A stretch of 64,000 bases of DNA from Flaviramulus sp. BrNp1-15 (GCF_022259695.1 NZ_CP092099.1:1038471-1102470); one strand, 5' to 3'. Numbered from the stretch's first letter, positions 7,970 to 17,908 are shown. Notes: generated from the letters alone by a model not told the origin. Translations and numbers: made by a program.

Positions 7970-10900
7970 TTACTTTCGCATCACTTTTACGTTCATTTCT
8001 TCCACTTTTTTATCAGATAAAATAGAAGGCGCTCCAAATAATAAGTCTTCACTTGTTCCTGTTTTTGGGAATGCCATCACTTCTCTAATAGATGCTTTTT
8101 TCTCTAAAATCATCATCAATCTATCAACACCCCAAGCAATACCGCCGTGTGGTGGTGCTCCATAATGGAACGCTTTGTACATGGTCCCCACACTTTTTAA
8201 CATCTCTTCTTTATTATAGCCCATATTTTTGTAAGTAGCTTCTAATATTTCTGGTTTGTGTGCACGAATAGAACCGCCACCAATTTCGTAACCATTTAAT
8301 ATTAAATCGTATTGCTGGGCAATAATACTGCCTATTTCATCCTCGTTTCCATTCATATGCTTGTCAATATCATAAATGGCTGGCATAGAGAAAGGATTGT
8401 GAGTAAATGTCCAACGACCTTCATCGGTTTTTTCAAACATTGGGAAATCAATCACCCAAGCTGGTCTTAATTCTTTTGGGTTAATTAACTTAAGCATTTT
8501 GCCTAATTCCTGCCTAACAGCATCTAAAGCTTTGTTGGCTGTTGCGTAATCTGCGGCAGAGAAAAATACAATGTCTCCTACTTGTGCGTTAGTTTCCTTT
8601 ATGATACCAGAAGCAATATCTTCACCTAAAAACTTAATAATAGGCGATTGTAAATCGTTTTCATTAACTATAATGTAAGCTAAACCACCAAGACCATGTT
8701 GTTGTGCTAAAGCTGTTAGTTTTTCAATTTGACCTTTAGACAAACGTTTACTTCCTTGCTCTTTAGCCGAAACTTTAATACATTTTACAATACCACCATC
8801 ATCAATTGGTTTGCTAAATACTTGGAACGATGTTTCTTTAACAATTTCTGTAATATCTTGTAATTGTAAACCAAAACGTAAATCTGGTCTGTCACAACCA
8901 TATTTATCCATAGCATCTTTATAGGTAATTACTTCAAACGGACGCAATATCCATTTTTTACCATATATTTTTTCAACAATTTCATTAAACATATTGGTGT
9001 TTAAATCGATTATTTGCTGCATGCTGGCATAGGCCATTTCTAAATCTAATTGTGTGAATTCTGGTTGACGATCGCCACGAGAATCTTCGTCTCTAAAACA
9101 ACGCGCTATTTGAAAATATTTCTCATAACCACTTACCATCAACATTTGTTTAAATTGCTGTGGTGCTTGAGGTAAGGTATAAAACGAGCCTGCTTGTTTA
9201 CGTGTAGGTACAATAAATTCGCGTGCGCCTTCATCGGTTCCTGCACTTAAAATTGGGGTTTCAATTTCTAAGAAATCTTGTTCATCTAAAATATCGCGCA
9301 TCATTTTAATCACTTTATGACGATTAACTATTACACGACGAACATCATCATTTCTGTGATCTAAAAATTTATATTGAAAACGAACATTTTCATTCGTTTT
9401 AGTAGCACGTTTAATTTCAAAAGGAAGCGTTTTAGAAAGGTTTAAAATTTCCAGTTCGTAAGCTTCTAATTCTATTTTACCGGTTCGTAAAGCGGGGTTG
9501 TAATCATCTTCTTTACGTTGTACAATGTTACCTGTAACGGTAATTACGGTTTCTGGTTTTAGTTTTACTAATTCGTCTAAATTAGGGAACGATTCTCTAC
9601 TTAATCGCACTTGGAATTTTTCGGTGCTAGAATCGCGTAAATCAATAAAAATTAATTCACCATGATCACGAACACTTGAAACCCAACCAGAAAATGTAAC
9701 TTTTTCAGAAATACTATCATCTGAAATATCAGAAATTAAATGCGTTCTGTATTCATCTTTTATAATGATAGGAATTTCTGGTAGAACTTCTTCTTGTTCT
9801 TTTTTTACCGATGTTTGACTTTCTGCTTTTGTTTTTACGGTTTCAGTTGAAGAAGGTGTTGTTGTATTTGTTGCTAATTGACTTAAAATGCCTTCACGAA
9901 TTACTTTTCCAGAAGCGCCTTTACCAATAATGCCAATTACTTTACCAACAAGAATACCTGCTTTCCCTTGGTTTCCTGCTTTTATGTCGTTAACTATAGC
10001 TTTATTTTCTGCTATAACTTTTGAGATAGCTTCTTTTATTTGAGATTCTGAAATGGTATTGTCTTCAAAATACTGGTTATAGTTAAAGTCTCTATCTTTT
10101 AAATAAGATGTTATTGCGTTTTGAACTAATACAGATGTGATTTTTTCCTCTTTAAAAAGTTGAAAAATTTCAATTAAGTGTTCAATTCTATGAATATCGC
10201 TATACTCATCTGCACCTATATTATTAACTAATGTTTTTGCAACAAATGATGGGTCTTTAATAACATTATTTATAGCTATAAAGGTTTCAGAGCGTAACGA
10301 ATCGGCAGTAAAAAACTTAGCATCTTGTGGTAAAACGCCACCTTTTATTAAAATAGATTCTACAGCAAATGGAAGTGTGCTTACATCAACATCAATAGAC
10401 TCTACTACATCTTTAATGCTTACAAATGGTAAATCAGGTTCTGAGATAAAACGATAATCTGCTTCAAATTCCTTTTTACGCATCGTTTTGGTTTGCTTTA
10501 ACTCGGCATCCCATAAAACCGTAGTTTGGTCTGGTCTAAACTCTTTATGCTCTAAGAAATAGTTGAGTTGTTTTTCAACTTCTTCCTTTAAAGCATCAAC
10601 CATAAACTTAAAAGAGTTTAGGTTTTTAATTTCTGTTCTTGGGTTTAAATCATAACTTCTGCGTTTACGTAAAGACACAGAAACATCCGATTTAAACTCG
10701 CCTTTTTCTAGGTTTGCTTCAGATATTCCTAAATTTTGAACAATACGCTGAATATACTGAGCATAGGTTGATGCATCCTCAATGTGGCGAATACAAGGCT
10801 CGGTAACAATTTCAATTAATGGAACGCCTGCTTTGTTAAAATCAACTAACGAGATTTTTTTCTCGTGCATTAATTTAGCGGCATCTTCCTCAATATGTAC

Positions 10901-11302
10901 TTGTGTTAAATTAACCGTAAACTGAGAGCCATCATTTCTAAAACACGACACTTGCCCATCTGGTATAATAGGATTATGAAACTGCGTAATTTGAATATTC
11001 TTTGGATTGTCTGGATATTCGTAATGTTTTCTATCCCAGGAAATCACTTCGTTTTCAAAAGTAGATTTCACGGCCTTTCCAAAGTAAATGGCTTTGGTAA
11101 TAGCGTCTTTGTTTATAGCAGGTAATACACCCATTTGTCCTGTACAAACCGAACAAATATTTTGGTTAGGTGTTTCTATTTCTTGATTTGGACAAGAACA
11201 GAATAATTTTGTTTTGGTGTTTAATCGAACATGGGTTTCCAGACCGATTACTAACTCTAATTCGTGAGCTTTAAGTAACTCATTTAATTGTTCCAATTCC
11301 AT
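7970..11302 (-). CDS. gatB/aspS: GatB-AspRS fusion: amidotransferase subunit B joined to aspartyl-tRNA synthetase
   Basis: This 1110-residue protein combines two enzymes. Residues 1-475 are a full GatB: a Cys4 zinc site (C35, C37, C50, C53), the cradle region, and a C-terminal YqeY-type helical domain ending GKASGKVIRE-like near 470. A Thr/Ser/Glu/Lys linker covers about 476-515. Residues 517-1110 are a bacterial-type AspRS with an N-terminal OB fold (GWVSSVRDHG, 539-548), class II motif 2 (CFRDED, 735-740), the GAD insertion and motif 3 (GVDRLMMIL). His547 matches the His of non-discriminating AspRS (H31 in Pseudomonas; Leu in E. coli). GatB transfers ammonia to activated Asp- or Glu-tRNA, so the fusion could channel Asp-tRNA(Asn). 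Its ATG overlaps the gatA stop (TAATG). Confidence 0.95.
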   Translation of the reverse strand: MELEQLNELLKAHELELVIGLETHVRLNTKTKLFCSCPNQEIETPNQNICSVCTGQMGVLPAINKDAITKAIYFGKAVKSTFENEVISWDRKHYEYPDNPKNIQITQFHNPIIPDGQVSCFRNDGSQFTVNLTQVHIEEDAAKLMHEKKISLVDFNKAGVPLIEIVTEPCIRHIEDASTYAQYIQRIVQNLGISEANLEKGEFKSDVSVSLRKRRSYDLNPRTEIKNLNSFKFMVDALKEEVEKQLNYFLEHKEFRPDQTTVLWDAELKQTKTMRKKEFEADYRFISEPDLPFVSIKDVVESIDVDVSTLPFAVESILIKGGVLPQDAKFFTADSLRSETFIAINNVIKDPSFVAKTLVNNIGADEYSDIHRIEHLIEIFQLFKEEKITSVLVQNAITSYLKDRDFNYNQYFEDNTISESQIKEAISKVIAENKAIVNDIKAGNQGKAGILVGKVIGIIGKGASGKVIREGILSQLATNTTTPSSTETVKTKAESQTSVKKEQEEVLPEIPIIIKDEYRTHLISDISDDSISEKVTFSGWVSSVRDHGELIFIDLRDSSTEKFQVRLSRESFPNLDELVKLKPETVITVTGNIVQRKEDDYNPALRTGKIELEAYELEILNLSKTLPFEIKRATKTNENVRFQYKFLDHRNDDVRRVIVNRHKVIKMMRDILDEQDFLEIETPILSAGTDEGAREFIVPTRKQAGSFYTLPQAPQQFKQMLMVSGYEKYFQIARCFRDEDSRGDRQPEFTQLDLEMAYASMQQIIDLNTNMFNEIVEKIYGKKWILRPFEVITYKDAMDKYGCDRPDLRFGLQLQDITEIVKETSFQVFSKPIDDGGIVKCIKVSAKEQGSKRLSKGQIEKLTALAQQHGLGGLAYIIVNENDLQSPIIKFLGEDIASGIIKETNAQVGDIVFFSAADYATANKALDAVRQELGKMLKLINPKELRPAWVIDFPMFEKTDEGRWTFTHNPFSMPAIYDIDKHMNGNEDEIGSIIAQQYDLILNGYEIGGGSIRAHKPEILEATYKNMGYNKEEMLKSVGTMYKAFHYGAPPHGGIAWGVDRLMMILEKKASIREVMAFPKTGTSEDLLFGAPSILSDKKVEEMNVKVMRK

Positions 11303-12702
11303 TATATCGTATCTTTTAAGAAGTTAGCAAACTTCAAAACGAGTTCGTCATTATTTTTTGCAGCTGTAATTTGTAAGCCTGTTGCTGTACCTTGTGGTAT
11401 TGTTAATGTTGGTAACTGTCCTAAGCTGAAGCCAACAGTGTAAGCATCACTTAAATACATGGCTAGTGGGTTTTTTAAACTATCTCCAATCTTGGGCGGA
11501 TTGTTTGGTGTAACAGGAGATAAAATGATATCAACCTCTTTAAAGTCGTTTTCAAAATTTTCGGAAATCTGGTCGCGGATAGCTAGTCCTTTTAAATAGA
11601 TTTCATCTGAAAAACCTTGAGATAACACTTGGTTTCCACCAACAATTCTACGTTTTGTTTCTTCTGATAAATTTTCAGAACGTGTTACCGAGTAAGTTTC
11701 TTTTAAATTTTCAGCTTCAATTCTGTCGCCATAGTTTGTGCCATCTAAACGTGATAAGTTAGAGGCGGTTTCTGCCATAGCAAGTGTATAGTAAGTTGAA
11801 ACTAAAGTTTCAGATTCAAAGAAATCCAAAGCTTTTACTTCAATACCTTTGGCTTTTATTTTTTCTAAAGAGTTTAAGAAATCAGATTTTATCTTAGCAT
11901 CAATCGCTTCACTTTCTATAAAATTTTTAAAATATCCTACGGATTCAATTTTATTTGTATTTGAAATACTTTCTTCTGATATGTTTTCAGAAGCATAAGT
12001 AGTTTGATCTTTTGCATCTTTACCACTCATGGTATTTAATACAATTCTAATGTCTTCTATAGATTTTGCGATAGGACCTACACAGTCAGTTGACGATGCG
12101 TAAGCCATTAGTCCGTAACGAGAAATGCGGCCGTAAGTTGGTTTTAAACCATAAACATGGTTGTAACCAGCTGGTTGTCGCACAGAACCCCCAGTATCGC
12201 CACCAATAGAAAATACTGTATAATCTTTAGCAACATTAACAGCAGAACCACCACTAGATCCTCCAGCAACTAAATTAGGATCAATAGCATTTTTCACAGC
12301 ACCAAAAATGGTGTTTTCACTAGATGAACCATGGCCAAAACTATCGCAGTTCTCTTTTACTAATGGAATAGCTCCAGCATCAAGTAATTTTTGAATAGCT
12401 GTTGCAGTATAAGCCGATTTGTAATTTTTTAATAAATCTGAACTTGCGGTTGTGTAGGTGCCTTGTAGCATATAAACATCCTTAATTCCAAAAGGAATGC
12501 CTTCTAATAAACCAATAGTTTCACCGTTAGCAATTTTGCTATCTACTTTTGTAGCTAAATCCAAAGCTAATGTATCCAGTAAACTATTAACTGTATTATG
12601 AGTGTTTTGCTTTAGAGCTTTCAGTTTTTCTTGCACTAGCTCTGTGCAAGTTATTTCCTTGTTCATCAATTGTTGATGAATTTTATGTATTAGAGAGTCC
12701 AT
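11302..12702 (-). CDS. gatA: Asp-tRNA(Asn)/Glu-tRNA(Gln) amidotransferase subunit A
   Basis: GatA is the amidase subunit that releases ammonia from glutamine or asparagine for GatB. The 466-residue protein holds the amidase-signature triad: Lys74 in GIKDVY, the cis-Ser of GGSSGGS (Ser149) and the nucleophile Ser173 in GGDTGGSVRQP. The length is slightly short for the family (about 480-490) but no core motif is missing. It lies between gatC (2-nt gap) and gatB/aspS (stop/start overlap), so the three are cotranscribed and probably translationally coupled. Confidence 0.95.
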   Translation of the reverse strand: MDSLIHKIHQQLMNKEITCTELVQEKLKALKQNTHNTVNSLLDTLALDLATKVDSKIANGETIGLLEGIPFGIKDVYMLQGTYTTASSDLLKNYKSAYTATAIQKLLDAGAIPLVKENCDSFGHGSSSENTIFGAVKNAIDPNLVAGGSSGGSAVNVAKDYTVFSIGGDTGGSVRQPAGYNHVYGLKPTYGRISRYGLMAYASSTDCVGPIAKSIEDIRIVLNTMSGKDAKDQTTYASENISEESISNTNKIESVGYFKNFIESEAIDAKIKSDFLNSLEKIKAKGIEVKALDFFESETLVSTYYTLAMAETASNLSRLDGTNYGDRIEAENLKETYSVTRSENLSEETKRRIVGGNQVLSQGFSDEIYLKGLAIRDQISENFENDFKEVDIILSPVTPNNPPKIGDSLKNPLAMYLSDAYTVGFSLGQLPTLTIPQGTATGLQITAAKNNDELVLKFANFLKDTI

Positions 12703-12704
12703 AA

Positions 12705-12974
12705 CTATTCTTCTATAACTTTAGAAACTACTAAATAGTCGTTTTTTTCTTTGGGAAAGTTTTCAATAATGATTTGTTTCTCAATTTCAGAGCTTTCAAT
12801 AACAACATCCTCTCTCAAATTATCTAAAGACACGCAATTATTATGATTATGATTAAAAGGATTGTTATTTGATGCATTTGCATTTTTAATGACTTCAAAT
12901 AATTTACTCACCGCCTCACTAGGTTGAGCGCCTTTAATACTCGACAATACGTCTACTGTCATAATTTTACTCAT
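12705..12974 (-). CDS. gatC: divergent GatC, amidotransferase subunit C
   Basis: GatC is the belt that wraps GatA and GatB. In this 89-residue protein the second half is recognisable: LDNLREDVV (50-58) and ENFPKEKNDYLVVSKVIE (71-88) match the GatC 'LREDxv...aPekeDgyfkVPkVie' end. The first half (MSKIMTVDVLSSIKGAQPSE) does not look like the usual helical GatC N-terminus. Residues 31-46 contain nine Asn in sixteen positions (NASNNNPFNHNHNN). Its place directly before gatA supports the call. An ATG-TAA minimal ORF (12978-12983) sits just upstream of the chosen ATG. Confidence 0.75.
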   Translation of the reverse strand: MSKIMTVDVLSSIKGAQPSEAVSKLFEVIKNANASNNNPFNHNHNNCVSLDNLREDVVIESSEIEKQIIIENFPKEKNDYLVVSKVIEE

Positions 12975-12996
12975 GTCTTACATTTTTAGATTAAAA

Positions 12997-13022
12997 AAAG
13001 CCTTCCAAATTTGGAAGGCTTT
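12997..13022 (-). terminator. attenuator terminator (regions 3:4) before gatC
   Basis: Minus-strand AAAGCCTTCC and GGAAGGCTTT arms flank AAATT and run into seven T residues. This intrinsic terminator stands between the leader peptide and gatC, so it can only act as a regulatory (premature) terminator of this operon. Its 5' arm CCTTCCA (13012-13018) is also complementary to TGGAAGG just after the leader stop codon (13042-13048), giving an alternative antiterminator. Confidence 0.85.
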
Positions 13023-13032
13023 ATATATTTTT

Positions 13033-13094
13033 AAACAATAACCTTCCAGTCCTAAAAATTAGGATTATTGAAATTATTATTATTGTTATTGTTT
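13033..13094 (-). promoter_or_regulatory. attenuator 1:2 hairpin over the Asn codons
   Basis: The minus-strand segment AAACAATAAC (13085-13094), lying inside the leader's Asn codons, is a perfect 10-bp complement of GTTATTGTTT (13033-13042) after the leader stop. An inner stem TCCTAA/TTAGGA (about 13050-13064) stacks in its loop. This pairing would sequester the GGAAGG antiterminator arm and favour the terminator at 12997-13022. A ribosome stalled on the Asn codons would break it and allow readthrough. Confidence 0.75.
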
Positions 13095-13099
13095 ATCAT
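13052..13099 (-). CDS. Asn-rich leader peptide of the gat operon
   Basis: The ORF reads MINNNNNNNFNNPNF and stops with TAG: ten of fifteen residues are Asn, seven of them consecutive. It starts about 17 nt downstream of a perfect TATATTTG -7 element (13116-13123, minus) and ends 30 nt before a terminator hairpin. Codon repetition for the very amino acid whose tRNA charging the operon would serve is the hallmark of ribosome-mediated attenuation, as in the trp and his leaders. It was too short for a general ORF scan. The product itself probably has no role. Confidence 0.8.
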   Translation of the reverse strand: MINNNNNNNFNNPNF

Positions 13100-13115
13100 T
13101 GTTCTGTTTCGTGCT

Positions 13116-13123
13116 CAAATATA
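13116..13123 (-). promoter_or_regulatory. -7 promoter element of the gat operon leader
   Basis: Minus-strand TATATTTG is an exact TAnnTTTG match located 16 nt upstream of the leader-peptide ATG. No clear TTG -33 box is seen. Confidence 0.65.
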
Positions 13124-13491
13124 TGTAGAATTAATATATTAAACACTATTTTATCTAATATCCTAGTCTATATTATCAAATTAGCAAAAAAGTTGAAGTT
13201 AATTTATTAGTTCAAAAACCATACGCTTAAATCGCTTGATTAAATTTATTGTTTAAGATGAATTTATTGAACAAAAAGCTCTTTTTTATTTAAATAATTT
13301 GAATTTAACAAAGGCTATAAATCAATTTTAAGCGATTTTGTGTTTTTGTTGATTTGAAAGCTTATGAAAAAGGCTTAAAATCTATTTTAAGATACTTTTT
13401 AAGCGATTTAAGACACTTTTAAGTAATTAACAAATGTTGATAATTTTATTTATGAGTCGATAAAAAGCTTTTTAAAAGGGTTATAATTTCG
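13124..13491. promoter_or_regulatory. long A+T-rich region upstream of gyrB with repeated TTTAAG/AAGCGATTT motifs
   Basis: No gene is visible here. AAGCGATTT occurs at 13330-13338 and 13401-13409 and inverted at 13229-13237. TTAAG recurs at 13387, 13399, 13408 and 13419, about one helical turn apart, about 70 bp upstream of the gyrB -7 element. These could be binding sites or intrinsically curved DNA. Confidence 0.4.
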
Positions 13492-13499
13492 TATATTTG
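13492..13499 (+). promoter_or_regulatory. -7 promoter element of gyrB
   Basis: TATATTTG, an exact TAnnTTTG match 79 nt upstream of the gyrB ATG. The transcript would start near 13505. Confidence 0.65.
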
Positions 13500-13513
13500 T
13501 TTGTATTCAGAAG

Positions 13514-13538
13514 TCCCGATACTAAGCGGGATTTTTTT
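13514..13538 (+). terminator. hairpin plus T tract in the gyrB leader
   Basis: TCCCG (13514-13518) and CGGGA (13527-13531) form a stem followed by seven T residues in the plus direction. It sits just after the predicted gyrB transcription start, so it may be a premature terminator, a 5' stabilising hairpin, or a relic terminator. Confidence 0.55.
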
Positions 13539-13575
13539 GTGAAATACATTAAACTTAAACTAAGATAAAATATAG

Positions 13576-15528
<1,953 letters not shown>

Positions 15529-15555
15529 ATACTAAGTAAAATATAATTTTTTAAT

Positions 15556-15589
15556 AATCCTAGCAATATGATGCTGGGGTTATTTTTTT
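15556..15589 (+). terminator. gyrB terminator
   Basis: Arms AATCCTAGCA (15556-15565) and TGCTGGGGTT (15572-15581) pair over ten positions, including two G-U pairs, and are followed by a run of T. Confidence 0.8.
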
Positions 15590-15629
15590 GTTAAAATATC
15601 GATTAAATGCAAATTTTAACGATAAAAAG

Positions 15630-15659
15630 TTGTTTTGTGTGATTTTTTTCCTATGTTTG
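15630..15659 (+). promoter_or_regulatory. promoter of the DUF6588 gene
   Basis: TATGTTTG (15652-15659) fits TAnnTTTG, and a TTG -33 element (15630-15632) lies 19 nt upstream, the usual Bacteroidota spacing. The ATG follows 13 nt later. Confidence 0.7.
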
Positions 15660-15672
15660 TAAAACCAAATTT

Positions 15673-16695
15673 ATGAAAATGAAGAAATTAACTCTACTAG
15701 CTTTGTTGTTTTTAGCAACTACAGTTTCAAAAGCACAAAGCGATATAGATGTCTTACTTGCAGCAGGTGTTGACGATGCTCAACGGTTTGCAAACGATTA
15801 TTTAGCACCAGGAACTAATGGCTTAATGCATAGTATGAATGCCAATTGGTTTAATACTGCAGATGTGAAACCTTTGGGAGGTTTTGAAATTTCAATTATA
15901 GTTAATGCATCATCAGTAAAAGATGAAAATAAAATGTTTAACTTAAATACTGCTGATTATAATAATATTCAGTTTGTTCAAGGACCAAGTTCGCAAATGG
16001 TATCAACGGCATTAGGAGATAATGATCCTACCGTTTTTGTTGAGGTAGAATATGAAGATCCAATTTTTGGAAATCAAACAGAACAAATAGAATTGCCAGA
16101 TGGTATTGGTTCAGAAAACATTAGTCTGTTGCCAACAGCTTATATACAAGGAGCATTAGGTTTAAGTAAAGGCATTGAAATTAAAGCACGTTTTGTGCCT
16201 AAAATAAAAACTGACGATGTCTCTTTAAGTATGTATGGAGCTGGTTTACAAATGGAGTTTACCAAATGGTTACCAGCAGATAAGTTGTTACCTGTTGCAA
16301 TTTCTGGTTTAGTAGCATATACACATTTAGATGGTTCTTATGATTTAACAGATTCATCTGGAATACAAGGAGAAAACCAACGTATAGAAAATGATACAAA
16401 CACGTGGTTGTTTCAGTTAATAGCTTCTACTAAAATGCCAGTAATAAACTTTTACGGTGGTTTAGGATATATTAAAGGAAAATCTGATTCAGATTTATTA
16501 GGAACTTATAGAGTTACAAATGGTATTTTAACATCAGACCCTATCGTAGATCCGTTTTCGGTATCAAGCGAAGTATCTTCAGTAAGAGGAACTTTAGGAA
16601 CAAAATTAAAATTAGGTTTTTTTAGACTTAATGCAGAATATCATTTATCTGAATTCAACGCTTTTTCAGTTGGTGTAAACTTTGGTTTCAGATAA
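15673..16695 (+). CDS. DUF6588 family outer-membrane-type protein
   Basis: The 340-residue protein has a signal peptide ending VSKAQ (about 21). The mature part begins SDIDVLLAAGVDDAQRFANDYLAP, typical of DUF6588 proteins. Alternating amphipathic strands run to a C-terminal aromatic residue (GVNFGFR), as in outer-membrane beta barrels. The function is unknown. It has its own promoter and terminator and is probably monocistronic. A second Met (Met3) is an equally good start. Confidence 0.8.
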   Translation: MKMKKLTLLALLFLATTVSKAQSDIDVLLAAGVDDAQRFANDYLAPGTNGLMHSMNANWFNTADVKPLGGFEISIIVNASSVKDENKMFNLNTADYNNIQFVQGPSSQMVSTALGDNDPTVFVEVEYEDPIFGNQTEQIELPDGIGSENISLLPTAYIQGALGLSKGIEIKARFVPKIKTDDVSLSMYGAGLQMEFTKWLPADKLLPVAISGLVAYTHLDGSYDLTDSSGIQGENQRIENDTNTWLFQLIASTKMPVINFYGGLGYIKGKSDSDLLGTYRVTNGILTSDPIVDPFSVSSEVSSVRGTLGTKLKLGFFRLNAEYHLSEFNAFSVGVNFGFR

Positions 16696-16754
16696 TAAAA
16701 ATATAGAAAGTATAATTGTTTAGTTTTAGTTAGTTTATATTTAATTTTTTGTTT

Positions 16755-16785
16755 AAAAAGTACAAGATTTAATCTTGTACTTTTT
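16755..16785 (+). terminator. terminator after the DUF6588 gene
   Basis: A 31-nt near-perfect palindrome with arms AAAGTACAAGATT and AATCTTGTACTTT, followed by T residues. Confidence 0.85.
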
Positions 16786-16909
16786 TTATTTAGAGTGTTT
16801 TAATTTGTAATTTCGCATGACTTAAGTCATAAAAAAGAAGCTTAAAAAAGTAGAATTTTGTGAAGTAATTATAAAACAAGTTAAATACTAATCAATAAAT
16901 TAAATTAAA

Positions 16910-17836
16910 ATGAAAGTAACAGTAGTAGGAGCAGGAGCAGTTGGTGCAAGTTGTGCAGAATACATTGCCATTAAAAATTTCGCTTCAGAAGTTGTATTGT
17001 TAGACATTAAAGAAGGATATGCCGAAGGAAAAGCCATGGATTTAATGCAATGCGCATCATTAAACGGGTTTGATACTAAAATAACTGGAGTTACAAACGA
17101 TTACAGTAAAACGGCAAATAGTGATATTTGTGTTATTACTTCGGGAATTCCTCGTAAACCAGGAATGACTCGTGAAGAATTAATAGGTATTAATGCAGGT
17201 ATTGTTAAATCTGTATCTTCGAGTTTAATAGAACATTCTCCTAATACTATTCTAATTGTTGTAAGTAACCCAATGGATACTATGACATATTTAGCGCATA
17301 AATCTACAGGATTACCTAAAAATAGAATTATTGGTATGGGTGGTGCTTTAGATTCTGCTCGTTTTAAATATAGATTAGCTGAAGCTTTAGAAGCTCCTAT
17401 TAGTGATATTGATGGAATGGTAATAGGTGGACATAGCGATACCGGTATGGTGCCTTTAACTTCTCACGCTACAAGAAACAGTATAAAAGTATCTGAATTC
17501 TTAACAGAAGAGCGCTTAGATCAAGTGGCTGCCGATACTAAAGTAGGAGGAGCTACACTTACAAAATTATTAGGTACTTCGGCTTGGTATGCGCCAGGAG
17601 CTGCAGTAAGTGGTTTAGTTCAAGCTATAGCTTGTGACCAAAAGAAAATGTTCCCATGTTCTACACTTTTAGAAGGTGAATATGGTTTAAACGATATTTG
17701 TATAGGTGTACCAGTAATTTTAGGAAAAAATGGTATCGAACGTATCGTAGATATTGAATTAAGTGATGCAGAAAAAGCACATATGCAATCAAGTGCAGAA
17801 GGTGTTAGAAAAACAAATGGATTACTAGAAGTATAG
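16910..17836 (+). CDS. mdh: malate dehydrogenase
   Basis: Mdh oxidises L-malate to oxaloacetate with NAD+ in the TCA cycle. The 308-residue protein begins with the Rossmann motif VVGAGAVGASCAEYIA (4-19). The substrate arginines lie in GIPRKPGMTREEL, SNPMDTMTYLA covers the active-site region, and the catalytic His is in GGHSDTGMVPL. It belongs to the LDH-like type III malate dehydrogenase group. Length is normal. It is monocistronic and followed by a strong hairpin terminator. Confidence 0.96.
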   Translation: MKVTVVGAGAVGASCAEYIAIKNFASEVVLLDIKEGYAEGKAMDLMQCASLNGFDTKITGVTNDYSKTANSDICVITSGIPRKPGMTREELIGINAGIVKSVSSSLIEHSPNTILIVVSNPMDTMTYLAHKSTGLPKNRIIGMGGALDSARFKYRLAEALEAPISDIDGMVIGGHSDTGMVPLTSHATRNSIKVSEFLTEERLDQVAADTKVGGATLTKLLGTSAWYAPGAAVSGLVQAIACDQKKMFPCSTLLEGEYGLNDICIGVPVILGKNGIERIVDIELSDAEKAHMQSSAEGVRKTNGLLEV

Positions 17837-17863
17837 TATTCAATATTAATAAATAGATATTTA

Positions 17864-17897
17864 AATAAAGACTGTAGAAATACAGTCTTTATTTTTT
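17864..17897 (+). terminator. mdh terminator
   Basis: A perfect 13-bp stem, AATAAAGACTGTA (17864-17876) with TACAGTCTTTATT (17881-17893), has a 4-nt loop and is followed by T residues. Confidence 0.9.
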
Positions 17898-17904
17898 ATA
17901 TTTG
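17897..17904 (+). promoter_or_regulatory. -7 element abutting the start of the SecD-like gene
   Basis: TATATTTG is an exact consensus match that starts inside the T tract of the mdh terminator and ends 4 nt before the ATG at 17909. Transcription would begin at or inside the start codon, which implies a leaderless mRNA. Confidence 0.6.
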
Positions 17905-17908
17905 GCGC

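Noticed and set aside
13229-13424. Replication origin with DnaA boxes upstream of gyrB
   Set aside because: No TTATCCACA-type boxes were seen; the repeated motifs are TTTAAG and AAGCGATTT, and no dnaA or dnaN is nearby.
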